From UBA8514 sp034933685 (GTDB lineage: Bacteria > Bacillota > Clostridia > Lachnospirales > Anaerotignaceae): a stretch of 64,000 nucleotides of DNA. Each line of letters begins with the position of its first letter. Within the stretch, counting starts at the first letter, position 1. The position numbers were made by a program, and so were the translations under genes. The notes beneath the pieces were generated by a model. It was given only the letters and a program-made list of their open reading frames with translations. It was not told where the DNA came from and did not search any database. Positions 51,924 through 60,450 of this stretch are shown piece by piece. The DNA lies in contig JAYFNB010000005.1 in NCBI GenBank assembly GCA_034933685.1, positions 186,001 to 250,000 of the forward strand, in the 5' to 3' direction.

Positions 51924-52715
51924 TTAGATAATGTGTTTTTCTTCAAGTTTTGCAATAATAGCTGCAACAGCCTCGTCAGCTGAAATATCTTTAAGAACTG
52001 TACCAGTACCTTTAACTTCTTTAGTAAATGACTGATATACGTTAGTTGGTGAACCTTTTAAACCAATCATATCAAGCTCAAGGTTGTCCTTAAGTTCTTC
52101 AAAACCAATAACTTTAATTTCTTTCTCGTAAGCATCAACAATACCGCTAACTGTCATATATCTTGGGGTTGCAAGCTCTGCAATTGCAGTAAGAAGGCAA
52201 GGTGTTTTAATTTTGATGATGTGGTAACCATCTTCAAACTGTCTTCTAACGATTAAGTGGTCTGTAGCAACTTCTTTAATTTCTTCAACATAAGAAACCT
52301 GAGGAATGCTAAGCTTTTCACCAATCTGAGGACCAACCTGAGCTGTGTCACCATCGATAGCCTGACGACCTGTAATAATTACATCGTAACCGATTGTTTT
52401 AAGAGCTGCAGCAAGGATACCGCTTGTAGCGTATGTATCTGAACCGCCGAATTCTCTTGCAGAAACAAGGTAAGCTTCGTCACAACCCATAGCTAAAGCT
52501 TCTCTTAAAGCTACGTCTGCCTGTGGAGGACCCATAGATACAACAGTTACAGTGCCACCAGTTTTTTCTTTAAGTTCTAACGCAGCCTCAATACCTGTTT
52601 TATCATCTGGATTGATGATACTTGGAACACCATCTCTTATAAGAGTGCCTGTTTTTGGATCAATTTTAACTTCTACAGTATCTGGAACCTGTTTAATACA
52701 CACAACGATTTTCAT
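51924..52715 (-). CDS. etfB: Electron transfer flavoprotein, beta subunit
   Basis: 263 residues. N-terminal MKIVVCIKQVPDTVEVKIDPKTGTLIRDGVPSIINPDD and GRQAIDGDTAQVGPQIGEKL near 122-141 are hallmark. It binds AMP or, in bifurcating types, a second FAD. AGAAGGAGAACTAAG precedes the start. It follows the acyl-CoA dehydrogenase gene by 55 bp and precedes etfA. Confidence 0.96.
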   Translation of the reverse strand: MKIVVCIKQVPDTVEVKIDPKTGTLIRDGVPSIINPDDKTGIEAALELKEKTGGTVTVVSMGPPQADVALREALAMGCDEAYLVSAREFGGSDTYATSGILAAALKTIGYDVIITGRQAIDGDTAQVGPQIGEKLSIPQVSYVEEIKEVATDHLIVRRQFEDGYHIIKIKTPCLLTAIAELATPRYMTVSGIVDAYEKEIKVIGFEELKDNLELDMIGLKGSPTNVYQSFTKEVKGTGTVLKDISADEAVAAIIAKLEEKHII

Positions 52716-52770
52716 CTTAGTTCTCCTTCCGATTTTTGATTTATTTTTACGGTTAACAATGAGAAATTAA

Positions 52771-53916
52771 TTAGAGTTTCATTGAACCTGAAATGATCAT
52801 CCTCATAGCTTCTGATGTGCCTTCGTAGATTTCTGTAATCTTAGCATCTCTCATAGCTCTTTCAACTGGATACTCTCTACAGTAACCATAACCGCCCATT
52901 AACTGTACGCACATACGTGTAACTTCGTTAGCAACTTCTGAAGCGAATAATTTACACATAGCAGCAAGTGGAGCATAGTTTTCATGGTTGTCTTTAGCCA
53001 TAGCAGCTCTCCAAACCATAAGTCTAGCAGCATCAACTTTTGTCTGCATTGTAGCAAGTTGGAACTGAGTATTCTGGTATTTGCTGATTGGCTTTCCGCC
53101 CTGTTTTCTTTCCTTAACATATTTGATAGTTTCGTTGATAGCACCCTGTGCAATACCTACAGACTGAGCACCAATACCGATACGACCGCCGCCAAGAGCT
53201 GTCATAGCAATTTTGTAACCGCCGTTTTCTTTACCAAGAAGTCTGTCAGGAGAAACAACAACGTTTTCGTATGTTACCGCACAGTTAGAAGCAGCTCTAA
53301 TACCCATACGTTCAATGTTAGGGCTTATGGAAATACCAGGCATTTCTTTGTCTACGATGAAAGCAGACATACCTTTAGGTCCTTTAGATTTATCTGTAAG
53401 TGCAAATACAATAAATGTATCAGCAAAGCCTGAGTTTGTTGTAAACATTTTCTGACCATTGATGATGTAGTTACCATCAGCATCTTTGTCTGCTGTGGTC
53501 TGAACACCTGCAGCGTCAGTACCAGCATTTGCTTCTGTTAAACCGAAGCAGCCGATTTTTTCACCATTTACAAGTGGTCTTAAGAATTTCTGTTTCTGCT
53601 CTTCTGTACCATTTTCGTTAATACATGGGCAGCAAAGTGAAGTATGAACTGAAAGTGTAATACCTGTTGAAGCGTCAACCTTTGAGCATTCTTCCATAGC
53701 TAATGTGTATGTCAGAACATCAGCGCCTGCGCCGCCGTACTCCTTGCCATAAGGAATACCAAACATGTGGCATTTCTGAAGCTTCGCAAGAAGCTCTGCT
53801 GAATACTCTTCAGCCTCATCCATATCTTTAGCGATAGGTTTGATTTCGGTTTCCGCAAAATTACGGAATAACTCTTGCGCAAGTAACTGTGTTTTTGTTA
53901 ATTTAAAACCTTCCAT
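52771..53916 (-). CDS. Short-chain acyl-CoA dehydrogenase
   Basis: 381 residues with the full ACAD fold. GCFGLTEANAGTDAAGVQTTA near 126-146 (FAD contact), GFADTFIVFALTD, and the catalytic glutamate in KITEIYEGTSEAMRMII near the end. With etfBA it forms an NADH-linked enoyl-CoA reductase. Butyryl-CoA dehydrogenase is the usual case, but thl, crt and hbd are missing here. The acd-etfB-etfA arrangement also fits acryloyl-CoA reductase of the acrylate route, so the acyl chain is open. Confidence 0.93.
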   Translation of the reverse strand: MEGFKLTKTQLLAQELFRNFAETEIKPIAKDMDEAEEYSAELLAKLQKCHMFGIPYGKEYGGAGADVLTYTLAMEECSKVDASTGITLSVHTSLCCPCINENGTEEQKQKFLRPLVNGEKIGCFGLTEANAGTDAAGVQTTADKDADGNYIINGQKMFTTNSGFADTFIVFALTDKSKGPKGMSAFIVDKEMPGISISPNIERMGIRAASNCAVTYENVVVSPDRLLGKENGGYKIAMTALGGGRIGIGAQSVGIAQGAINETIKYVKERKQGGKPISKYQNTQFQLATMQTKVDAARLMVWRAAMAKDNHENYAPLAAMCKLFASEVANEVTRMCVQLMGGYGYCREYPVERAMRDAKITEIYEGTSEAMRMIISGSMKL

Positions 53917-54334
53917 TACATATTCCTCCTATTTGAATAATATTTTATTTAATAATCTTTACGATTATTGTAAACTGGCTTAGGTGTCGGACCGCATTTC
54001 GCTTATGTCAAACACAGTTTATATTCAACAAAAAATTTCCCTATACAAAATAGTTAGTATACGAAATATTTTCGAAAAATTAAACACACAACCGAAATTG
54101 ATGTGTGTACTTCTACCTAAAAAAGTCTGTGTATTATGCCCTTTGCTAACGGTATAAGTATCTCCCATGGTTCCCCATAACCTTTAGGTCACACCACCGA
54201 CAACATTAACCCATAGTCATACTTTATCTCCTTGACACAATTTTGTCAATACATATTTCTGGCTTTTCAGACTTTTTGTTAAGTTTTCACAAAGTGGTAA
54301 GACCGCTGAAAAATGAAGTACAAAATAAAGTGCT
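53917..54334 (-). promoter_or_regulatory. 418-bp intergenic region upstream of the acyl-CoA dehydrogenase gene, with a possible small RNA
   Basis: No ORF of note. On the minus strand TTGACA at 54249-54244 and TAAAGT at 54226-54221 with a 17-base spacer form a promoter. The -35 lies in an inverted repeat TTGACA-N6-TGTCAA. From about 54214 a roughly 95-base stretch with several short stems ends in CAGACTTTTTT at 54129-54119. Near 54075 is a CodY-like box (12 of 15). Just after the recU stop is an AT-only hairpin at 54319-54338. Confidence 0.4.
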
Positions 54335-54871
54335 TTATTTACGTTTTTCTACTAGATATGTGTTGACCGCTTCCAAATAATTCAATAATCCGCTTCTTTT
54401 TGTAACAATTTCATACCTGTCCTCAAATGCATCAAATGGTATAGACTTCCTTCCGCCATTTTGTGCCTGTTGCCAGTATTGTTTAAGTATCTCCACAGGC
54501 AGAAAAAAGTATTTGCCCATTGAACTAAAATGTATCAGCAAAAATGCTACTCCGCCCTGACTATTAAAGTCTTCCATAAACTGTAACTGATGGGCATGGA
54601 TATTTTGCACTGGCAAGCTTTTAAGCCCTGTTTCCTTTGCATCAAAGCATAAGCCAATCCCCTGTGCAATACCAATATAATCCACTGTGGACTGGGCATC
54701 AAAGTATGCAAGGGTAATTGTGTGCTTTTTGTTATCCACCTCAACAGGCGTTATTGGCGTTGGTATTTTTTGAATAACCGCAATTCCTTCTTGTCGGTAA
54801 AGGTCATTTGTAAAATTTATTAACTCCTCAAGGGTACTTCCTCTAAGGCCTCTTGTGTTCCAGTATCCCAT
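54335..54871 (-). CDS. recU: Holliday junction resolvase RecU
   Basis: 178 residues, the Gram-positive RecU nuclease of the PD-(D/E)XK type. N-terminal GYWNTRGLRGSTLEELINFTNDLY is the usual opening; active-site residues lie in STVDYIGIAQGIGLCFDAKET near 73-93. It cuts four-way DNA junctions in recombinational repair. It starts four bases after the queG-like stop and is the last gene of a three-gene unit. Confidence 0.9.
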   Translation of the reverse strand: MGYWNTRGLRGSTLEELINFTNDLYRQEGIAVIQKIPTPITPVEVDNKKHTITLAYFDAQSTVDYIGIAQGIGLCFDAKETGLKSLPVQNIHAHQLQFMEDFNSQGGVAFLLIHFSSMGKYFFLPVEILKQYWQQAQNGGRKSIPFDAFEDRYEIVTKRSGLLNYLEAVNTYLVEKRK

Positions 54872-54875
54872 TTTT

Positions 54876-55958
54876 TCACCTCCAAATATAAGTGAAAATT
54901 TCTTCTTTTATATCTTCATTTTCTTCATATTGGTAAATGCTTTTAAGCATAGCTTGTCCGCTTTTTAATCCAGTATTTATTATAGAACGTACGGCGGTAT
55001 GCCTAAGCATGGTATTCTCATTTTTCATATATTTCCAAAGTAAAACAAGGCTTTCTTCTGTGCCAATGTTGCCAAGTGCTGCAAGGGCATTTCTTTTAAT
55101 TACAGTTGCTCCTCTCCACCCCATGGCAGTTGCTCCGAACCGCTTTTTAAAGGTAGTGTTGGTCATGTTCAAAATATCATCTAGTAATGGCATTATATCA
55201 TCTAAACTTGTAATATTATCAAATGATTTTGGATTTTTTTTACACACCCGTTGGCATGCGTCACAGCCATATAGGTTCAAACCTATTAACTTCATTTCCA
55301 CTCTTGTAAGCAGGCTTTTTTTCTGCGTAAGGTAGGAAATACACTTTTCAGTTCTAAAGCCTTCACCACCTATAGCTCCTGTTGGACAGACATTTATACA
55401 TTTGTTACAATTTGAACAATAAAAAGTGGTTTTTTCATCATATTTTAGGGACAAGTTTGTTATAATATAGCCAAAAAACACTGCCGAGCCACCATTTTCT
55501 GTAATAACATTCCCGTTTTTTCCTTTGTAACCAATCCCACTTCTTATAGCAACTGCCCTGTCTACCAGCGGTCCTGTATCGGCAAAAGCCATACATTCTC
55601 CACTAAATTTGCTTTTCAAAAGCTGACACAACTCTCCAAGCTTTTTCTGCATAAATATATGATAATCTTCACCTACTGCACCAATAGAAATATACCCTCT
55701 AAGTTTTCCGTCACTTTTTACAAGAACATTTTTGTTATAGCTTTTTGCCAAAACAATTATGCTTTTTGCATCAGGCATGGTAAGGCGTGGAGAAATTCTT
55801 TTTTCAATATCTTTTTCTACAAAGCCCAAAAGGGTATCCCCAGTGTCTTCAAGACCTTGGCGTAAATCCTCAAAATCTTCTGCACTGCAAATACCCACAT
55901 CAGAAAACCCGTTTTCAACGGCAAATTCATTAATAATGCTTTCAGCTGTTGTTCTCAT
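54876..55958 (-). CDS. QueG-like epoxyqueuosine reductase family protein
   Basis: 360 residues. N-terminal cobalamin-binding-type domain with DTGPLVDRAVAIRSGIGYKGKNGNVI (QueG usually has GWIGKNT), two [4Fe-4S] sites CSNCNKCINVCP and CDACQRVC, and C-terminal HEAT-like repeats. True QueG reduces epoxyqueuosine to queuosine in tRNA. No queA or tgt is nearby and the active-site segment differs, so it may be a paralogue of different substrate. It overlaps the upstream deacetylase gene by 17 bases. Confidence 0.8.
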   Translation of the reverse strand: MRTTAESIINEFAVENGFSDVGICSAEDFEDLRQGLEDTGDTLLGFVEKDIEKRISPRLTMPDAKSIIVLAKSYNKNVLVKSDGKLRGYISIGAVGEDYHIFMQKKLGELCQLLKSKFSGECMAFADTGPLVDRAVAIRSGIGYKGKNGNVITENGGSAVFFGYIITNLSLKYDEKTTFYCSNCNKCINVCPTGAIGGEGFRTEKCISYLTQKKSLLTRVEMKLIGLNLYGCDACQRVCKKNPKSFDNITSLDDIMPLLDDILNMTNTTFKKRFGATAMGWRGATVIKRNALAALGNIGTEESLVLLWKYMKNENTMLRHTAVRSIINTGLKSGQAMLKSIYQYEENEDIKEEIFTYIWR

Positions 55959-56769
55959 CTGTAATTTCCTTCATTTGGGTAATGGTTACAAACTCCACGC
56001 CCATTTTTTCTATTTCTGGTGCTAAATCCTTTATAGCTTGTGCTGTAATTTTTCCACCCTCTGGCCCAACATGACCAATGGCAATTGCAGTACCGTTTTT
56101 AACAGCAATTTCAGCAGCTTTCATCAGCTGTTTCTTAACGACGGCTATATCATCAGTGCTGTCCAAAAATACATCTCGCCCCAAAAGACAGCAGTCCCTG
56201 CTTTCGCACAATTTTTTCGATACGGATTTAGCAGTGGTTCGGCTATCAATAAAAATAAGTCCTCGGTCTGCAACATCATTAATTACAACATTTAATGCCC
56301 GCTCATCTTCCATGATAGCAGATCCCATGTGATTATTCAATCCCACAGCACCATCTAAAACAGTAAATGTCTCATCAACAACAGCTTTAATCTCCTCGTC
56401 AGACATGTTAAGAAAAATACCCTTGTCGCCAACCCAAGATTTCTTGCCAATAAGGCTTTCCATTGGCATATGTACTATCATTTCTTTGCCTGCGGCTTTC
56501 ACTCTCTCCTTGTCCTCTAAAGTTCCTTCAGAAAACGGCATAATGGCGGCTGTAAAAGGAATATCCAATGCAAGCATTTCCTCTGTTCCTTCCCCATGAT
56601 TACCGAAATCGTCTATAATTATTGCCAGATAGCCCTTGGGTGTATTAGCTGACGAGGCAAAAATTGCACGTCGGTTTATAAACCTAACACTGGCAGTAAC
56701 TACGCAGGCAAAAAGGCATACCAGCAAAAAGCTGTTTTTTATGGCTTTTTTAGTTAAAACAAAAAACAT
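55942..56769 (-). CDS. Divergent polysaccharide deacetylase family protein (DUF610/YibQ-like)
   Basis: 275 residues. An N-terminal membrane anchor or signal (about 8-28), then the deacetylase barrel starting LAIIIDDFGNHGEGTEEMLALDIPFTAAIMPFSEGT, with VGLNNHMGSAIM and IGHVGPEGGKI. The family is related to NodB deacetylases and is thought to act on cell-surface glycans. It heads the unit with the queG-like gene and recU. Confidence 0.85.
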   Translation of the reverse strand: MFFVLTKKAIKNSFLLVCLFACVVTASVRFINRRAIFASSANTPKGYLAIIIDDFGNHGEGTEEMLALDIPFTAAIMPFSEGTLEDKERVKAAGKEMIVHMPMESLIGKKSWVGDKGIFLNMSDEEIKAVVDETFTVLDGAVGLNNHMGSAIMEDERALNVVINDVADRGLIFIDSRTTAKSVSKKLCESRDCCLLGRDVFLDSTDDIAVVKKQLMKAAEIAVKNGTAIAIGHVGPEGGKITAQAIKDLAPEIEKMGVEFVTITQMKEITDENNS

Positions 56770-56834
56770 ATACCATCACTCCTCTTAGAAGTCATTAATA
56801 TATGTTTATTGCAATTTAAAAAATATATTCTTTT

Positions 56835-57050
56835 TTATTCACCAATGTAGGTAAAACGCTTAACATTTTTCCCTTCAAACTCAACTTCTTCATTCCACAT
56901 ATATAGCGGTCGAACCCAAACGCCGCCCTCTCCATACATTGCTTTGTAAACAACCATTTCCTCAAGGGTTTCCGAGTGCTTTGCAACATAAAGCACGCAA
57001 TACTCGTTACCCTTAAAATGTCGGTATCTTCCAATTTTAATTTCTTCCAT
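56835..57050 (-). CDS. DUF1653 domain-containing small protein
   Basis: 71 residues beginning MEEIKIGRYRHFKGNEYCVLYVAKHSETLEEMVVYKAMY, which is the DUF1653 pattern of GxYxHFKGxxYxVxxxAxHSETxExxVVY. Its ATG overlaps the thiI stop (TGATG), so it is coupled to thiI. A TTG one codon earlier is possible. Function unknown; the fold is thought to be a small beta domain. A competing frame at 56816-57034 is not coding. Confidence 0.88.
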   Translation of the reverse strand: MEEIKIGRYRHFKGNEYCVLYVAKHSETLEEMVVYKAMYGEGGVWVRPLYMWNEEVEFEGKNVKRFTYIGE

Positions 57051-58225
57051 CAAAGTTCTATAACCTCCGTATTTTTCAGTGCTTTCTCAAGGAAAGAAGG
57101 CAGTTCATTAAGCTTATATTCCATTTTATCTATAACACTTGTTTTTGGTTTGGTTTCTGGGTGCTTTGCCACAAAAATGGTACAGCAGTCCTCGTACGGC
57201 TGTATAGATGTGTCAAATGTACCTATTCTCCTTGCAATATCCACAATTTCCTGCTTATCCATTCCCGCAAGTGGACGAAGTACAGGCATTTTACATGCCG
57301 CATTTATGGCATTTATGCCCTGCATGGTTTGGCTTGCCACCTGACCAATGCTATCCCCTGTAATAAGAGCCATTGCGTTTTCACTTTCAGCAATTTTTTC
57401 TGCTCCACGCATCATACTTCGTTTAAGAAAAATGGTAAGCTTGTCTTCTGGAACATGTTCCAAAAGATATAACTGTAAATCCGTAAAAGGAACAACGTAA
57501 AGCTTGAAACCGCCTGTGTACTGGGATATGATTTTTCCAAGGTCAACCACTTTTTGTTTTGCACGCTCACTGGTATATGGTGGCGAATGGAAATATACAC
57601 CGCTTACCTCAACCCCTCGTTTTGCCATCATAAAAGTTGCAACAGGGCTGTCTATGCCACCAGATAAAAGGCTTACACCCTTGCCCGATGAACCATAAGG
57701 CAAGCCACCAAAGCCTTTAATAAATTTGGAATAAATATATACTTCATTCCTAATTTCCACAAATAAAGTTTCCTGCGGATTATGAATATCTACAGTAAGG
57801 TTTGGCATGTTGTCTAAAATGAATCCGCCAACCTCTGCGGAAAGCTCGTTGGATAACAATGGAAACTGCTTGTTGCTTCGCTTTGTTACCACCTTAAAGG
57901 TTGTTGGTTTGTCATCATAAAATTTTTGCATATGCCCTAAAGCACTGTTACATATATTTTCAACGCTTTGGTCGGTAATCTTAATTCCTGGGCAAACACC
58001 AAGAATACCCAGCACGCAAATAACCTTAGGAATAATGCGGTCAAAATCCATTTCACCGCCTCTATCCTCCACAATCAGCCTGCCTTGCTCTCGCACCACA
58101 TAAAAATTGCCCTCGCTGTCTATGTTACGGCGTATGCTTTCCACCAATTTCGTAACAAATAAACGGCGGTTGTTGCCACGCATGGCTATCTCGCCATACT
58201 TAACTACCAAAACTTTTTCTACCAT
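57050..58225 (-). CDS. thiI: tRNA 4-thiouridine synthase / thiamine sulfurtransferase ThiI
   Basis: 391 residues from the ATG at 58225, set by AAGGAG; longer in-frame starts read through a repeat element. NFLD and THUMP domains at the N-terminus (MVEKVLVVKYGEIAMRGNNRR is typical), then the PP-loop GVSLLSGGIDSPVATFMMAKRG near 180. No rhodanese domain, as usual in Firmicutes. It makes s4U8 in tRNA using sulfur from a cysteine desulfurase, whose gene is the next one upstream. Confidence 0.96.
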   Translation of the reverse strand: MVEKVLVVKYGEIAMRGNNRRLFVTKLVESIRRNIDSEGNFYVVREQGRLIVEDRGGEMDFDRIIPKVICVLGILGVCPGIKITDQSVENICNSALGHMQKFYDDKPTTFKVVTKRSNKQFPLLSNELSAEVGGFILDNMPNLTVDIHNPQETLFVEIRNEVYIYSKFIKGFGGLPYGSSGKGVSLLSGGIDSPVATFMMAKRGVEVSGVYFHSPPYTSERAKQKVVDLGKIISQYTGGFKLYVVPFTDLQLYLLEHVPEDKLTIFLKRSMMRGAEKIAESENAMALITGDSIGQVASQTMQGINAINAACKMPVLRPLAGMDKQEIVDIARRIGTFDTSIQPYEDCCTIFVAKHPETKPKTSVIDKMEYKLNELPSFLEKALKNTEVIEL

Positions 58226-58298
58226 ACTTTTCTCCTTGAAAACAAAATTTACAATCAACTGAATTTCATAAACCGTCAAAAAATCAAACCAAAAGGTG

Positions 58299-58507
58299 AA
58301 AACCCTTGGGCGTTGCCCAAACCCACTTGCTTTTTGAAAAAAGCAAGACCAAAAACTTTTATTAAAACCGCATAAATATGCGGTTTTAGATGGGTCAATG
58401 TGGCAATGGCAAAGAAGTGCCATCTGTCCGTAGGTCAGCTTTGCAAGGCAAAGTGCTGACAGGAAACCCTTGTGGGTGTTTGAGGGCAAAGCCCTCAAGG
58501 TTTTGAC
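58299..58507 (+). repeat. Dispersed multi-hairpin repeat, copy D with an internal insertion
   Basis: Plus orientation, between the desulfurase stop and thiI. Left module is identical to copy C except hairpin 1 is perfect. The AAACCGCAT/ATGCGGTTT hairpin is intact. About 60 extra bases (near 58400-58462), with TGGCA/TGCCA and GTCAGC/GCTGAC stems, split the following hairpin. The end TTGAGGGC-AAA-GCCCTCAA is a perfect 8-bp stem. Confidence 0.88.
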
Positions 58508-58538
58508 ATTGTTTACCTTATAATTACTTTTACCGTTC

Positions 58539-59699
58539 CTATCTTTTTCTGTTAAACCGCCTAAGCATTGGCACAAGCTCTTTCAACGCCTCAAGACAAA
58601 TGTCCGCCTCTTCAATGGTGTTAAACCTTGTAAAGCTGAACCTAACAGAACCAACAATATCATCTTCTGTCATTCCTAATGCCCCAAGAACACTGCTTTG
58701 CACCTTCTTTTTGCTGTTGCATGCACTGCCAGCCGATACAAAAATTTCTTTGTCCTCCAGTGCGTTTAAAAGAACAGGACTTCTTAAATTTTTAAACCCA
58801 ATATTAAGCACGTATGGGCTTGCTTTGTCTATGTTCTCACCATTTATAAAGGTATCCTCAATGCCGTTAAGTATACCATCTGCAAGGTGTTTTTTAACTT
58901 CCATAACCTTTTTGGTACTCTCAGTTAAGCTTTTGTAGCTTTCCTCTGCCGCCAGTGCAATCGCTACCGCACCCGCCGCATTTTCCGTTCCTGCTCGCAT
59001 TCCTTTTTGCTGTCCGCCGCCAAACATAATTGGTTTAACCTTTAAACCCGATTTTATATACAAAAATCCTAAACCCTTTGGGGCATTAAATTTGTGTCCG
59101 CTTGCGGAAAGCATATCTATATTGCATTTGCGTACATCAATTTTATATTTGCCAAAAGCCTGTACACCATCAACGTGGTAAAGTGTGTTTGGATTGGCAT
59201 TTTTAATAGCCTTGCCAATGCTCTCCACATCTTGCACAGTTCCAATTTCGTTATTTATAAGTATTGTGCTTACTAAAATTGTATCACTTCTAACGGCATT
59301 TTTAAGTTCTTCAATATTTACATAGCCTTTTGCGTCCACAGGAAGAAACTGAACTTCATAGCCTTCTTCCTCCAGTGCTTTAAAGGGAAGTGCAATGGCT
59401 GGGTGTTCAATTTGGGTGGTTATAATATGCTTTCCACTGCGGTGATATCCCTTTGCTGTGCCGAAAACTGCCATATTGTTGCTTTCCGTTCCACCACTTG
59501 TAAAAAATATTTCCTCATGGCTTTGGGCATTTATAATTCTTGCCAGAGTTTGTGCCGACTCCTTAATAACATGCTCTGCTTGCATACCCAACTTACTGCC
59601 ACTGCTAGGGTTGGCATAGGCATTAAGCAATACTTCTGTGAATTTTTCCGCAACTTCAGGCAATGCCCTTGTGCTTGCCGCATTATCAAAATAAATCAT
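58539..59699 (-). CDS. Cysteine desulfurase (NifS/IscS type)
   Basis: 386 residues, PLP enzyme. PLP lysine in MLSASGHKFNAPKGLGFLY near 202 and catalytic cysteine in VSAGSACNSKKKVQSSVLGALG near 322, in the long flexible loop of the group II type. It takes sulfur from cysteine and hands it to ThiI, whose gene is downstream. The nifS-thiI pair is typical of Firmicutes. Confidence 0.94.
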   Translation of the reverse strand: MIYFDNAASTRALPEVAEKFTEVLLNAYANPSSGSKLGMQAEHVIKESAQTLARIINAQSHEEIFFTSGGTESNNMAVFGTAKGYHRSGKHIITTQIEHPAIALPFKALEEEGYEVQFLPVDAKGYVNIEELKNAVRSDTILVSTILINNEIGTVQDVESIGKAIKNANPNTLYHVDGVQAFGKYKIDVRKCNIDMLSASGHKFNAPKGLGFLYIKSGLKVKPIMFGGGQQKGMRAGTENAAGAVAIALAAEESYKSLTESTKKVMEVKKHLADGILNGIEDTFINGENIDKASPYVLNIGFKNLRSPVLLNALEDKEIFVSAGSACNSKKKVQSSVLGALGMTEDDIVGSVRFSFTRFNTIEEADICLEALKELVPMLRRFNRKR

Positions 59700-59706
59700 T
59701 TTCTTC

Positions 59707-60435
59707 TCATCCTAACTCGTAAAGCAGTATAGCAACCGTTGCCATGCCTGCTGTTTCTGTTCTTAAAATTCGTTTTCCTAGTGTTACAGACAAAATACCG
59801 TTTTCCATAGCTAGTGCTATTTCCTCATCTGCAAAACCGCCCTCAGGGCCTATAAAAATGGCAACTTCACTGCCCGAAAAGCCTTTTACAAACTCTCGTA
59901 TTCCTCGTTTCTCCTCATGTTCATAGGGTATAATTGCTCCTTGTGCCATTGCACCAAATTTAACCGCTTCTTTGAAGGTAACAACCTCACCAATTTGGGG
60001 TATTATACCTCTTCCGCTTTGCTTTGCGGCAGACTCTGCAATTTTTTGCCACCGTTCAATTTTCTTAAGGCTGTCTTTTTTGTCTAACTTAACAACTGCA
60101 CGGTGTGTTGCCACCGGCACAATTTTTTCAACACCCAACTCAACACATTTTTGTATAATCAATTCCATTTTATCTGCCTTTGGCAAGCCTTGAAAAAGAG
60201 TTATTTTTGTTTTCGGCTCACTTTGGCATGGACTTTTTTCACTTATTTTTAGTGTTACTTCTTTTTTGTCCACAGCAGTAATTTCACAGCAATAATCTGT
60301 TCCACAGCCATCGCAAACCTCTACGCAATCGCCTTCTTCACTGCGTAAAACCGTTGCAAGGTGCTTTGCGTCTTCGCCTGTTATAACAATGGTATCGCCT
60401 GTTATGTTTTCTGGCAAAACAAAATATTTTGGCAT
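59707..60435 (-). CDS. rsmE: 16S rRNA m3U1498 methyltransferase RsmE
   Basis: 242 residues of the SPOUT class. C-terminal IGPEGGFADEEIALAMENGILSVTLGKRILRTETAGMATVAIL carries the SAM knot. The N-terminal domain is PUA-like. It follows prmA by 15 bp, the standard clostridial order, and is seven bases upstream of the desulfurase gene. Confidence 0.96.
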   Translation of the reverse strand: MPKYFVLPENITGDTIVITGEDAKHLATVLRSEEGDCVEVCDGCGTDYCCEITAVDKKEVTLKISEKSPCQSEPKTKITLFQGLPKADKMELIIQKCVELGVEKIVPVATHRAVVKLDKKDSLKKIERWQKIAESAAKQSGRGIIPQIGEVVTFKEAVKFGAMAQGAIIPYEHEEKRGIREFVKGFSGSEVAIFIGPEGGFADEEIALAMENGILSVTLGKRILRTETAGMATVAILLYELG

Positions 60436-60450
60436 ATATATCTCCTTTGC

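Noticed and set aside
54050..54100. CodY or Rex operator upstream of the acyl-CoA dehydrogenase gene
   Set aside because: The CodY-like match has three mismatches and the Rex consensus is not met; such partial matches are common in AT-rich DNA.
56816..57034. Second minus-strand ORF overlapping the DUF1653 gene
   Set aside because: The other frame (56835-57050) matches DUF1653 and is coupled to thiI.
58226..58576. N-terminal extension of ThiI
   Set aside because: The extra 117 residues come from repeat copy D and the desulfurase tail; AAGGAG precedes the ATG at 58225, which also gives the normal ThiI length.
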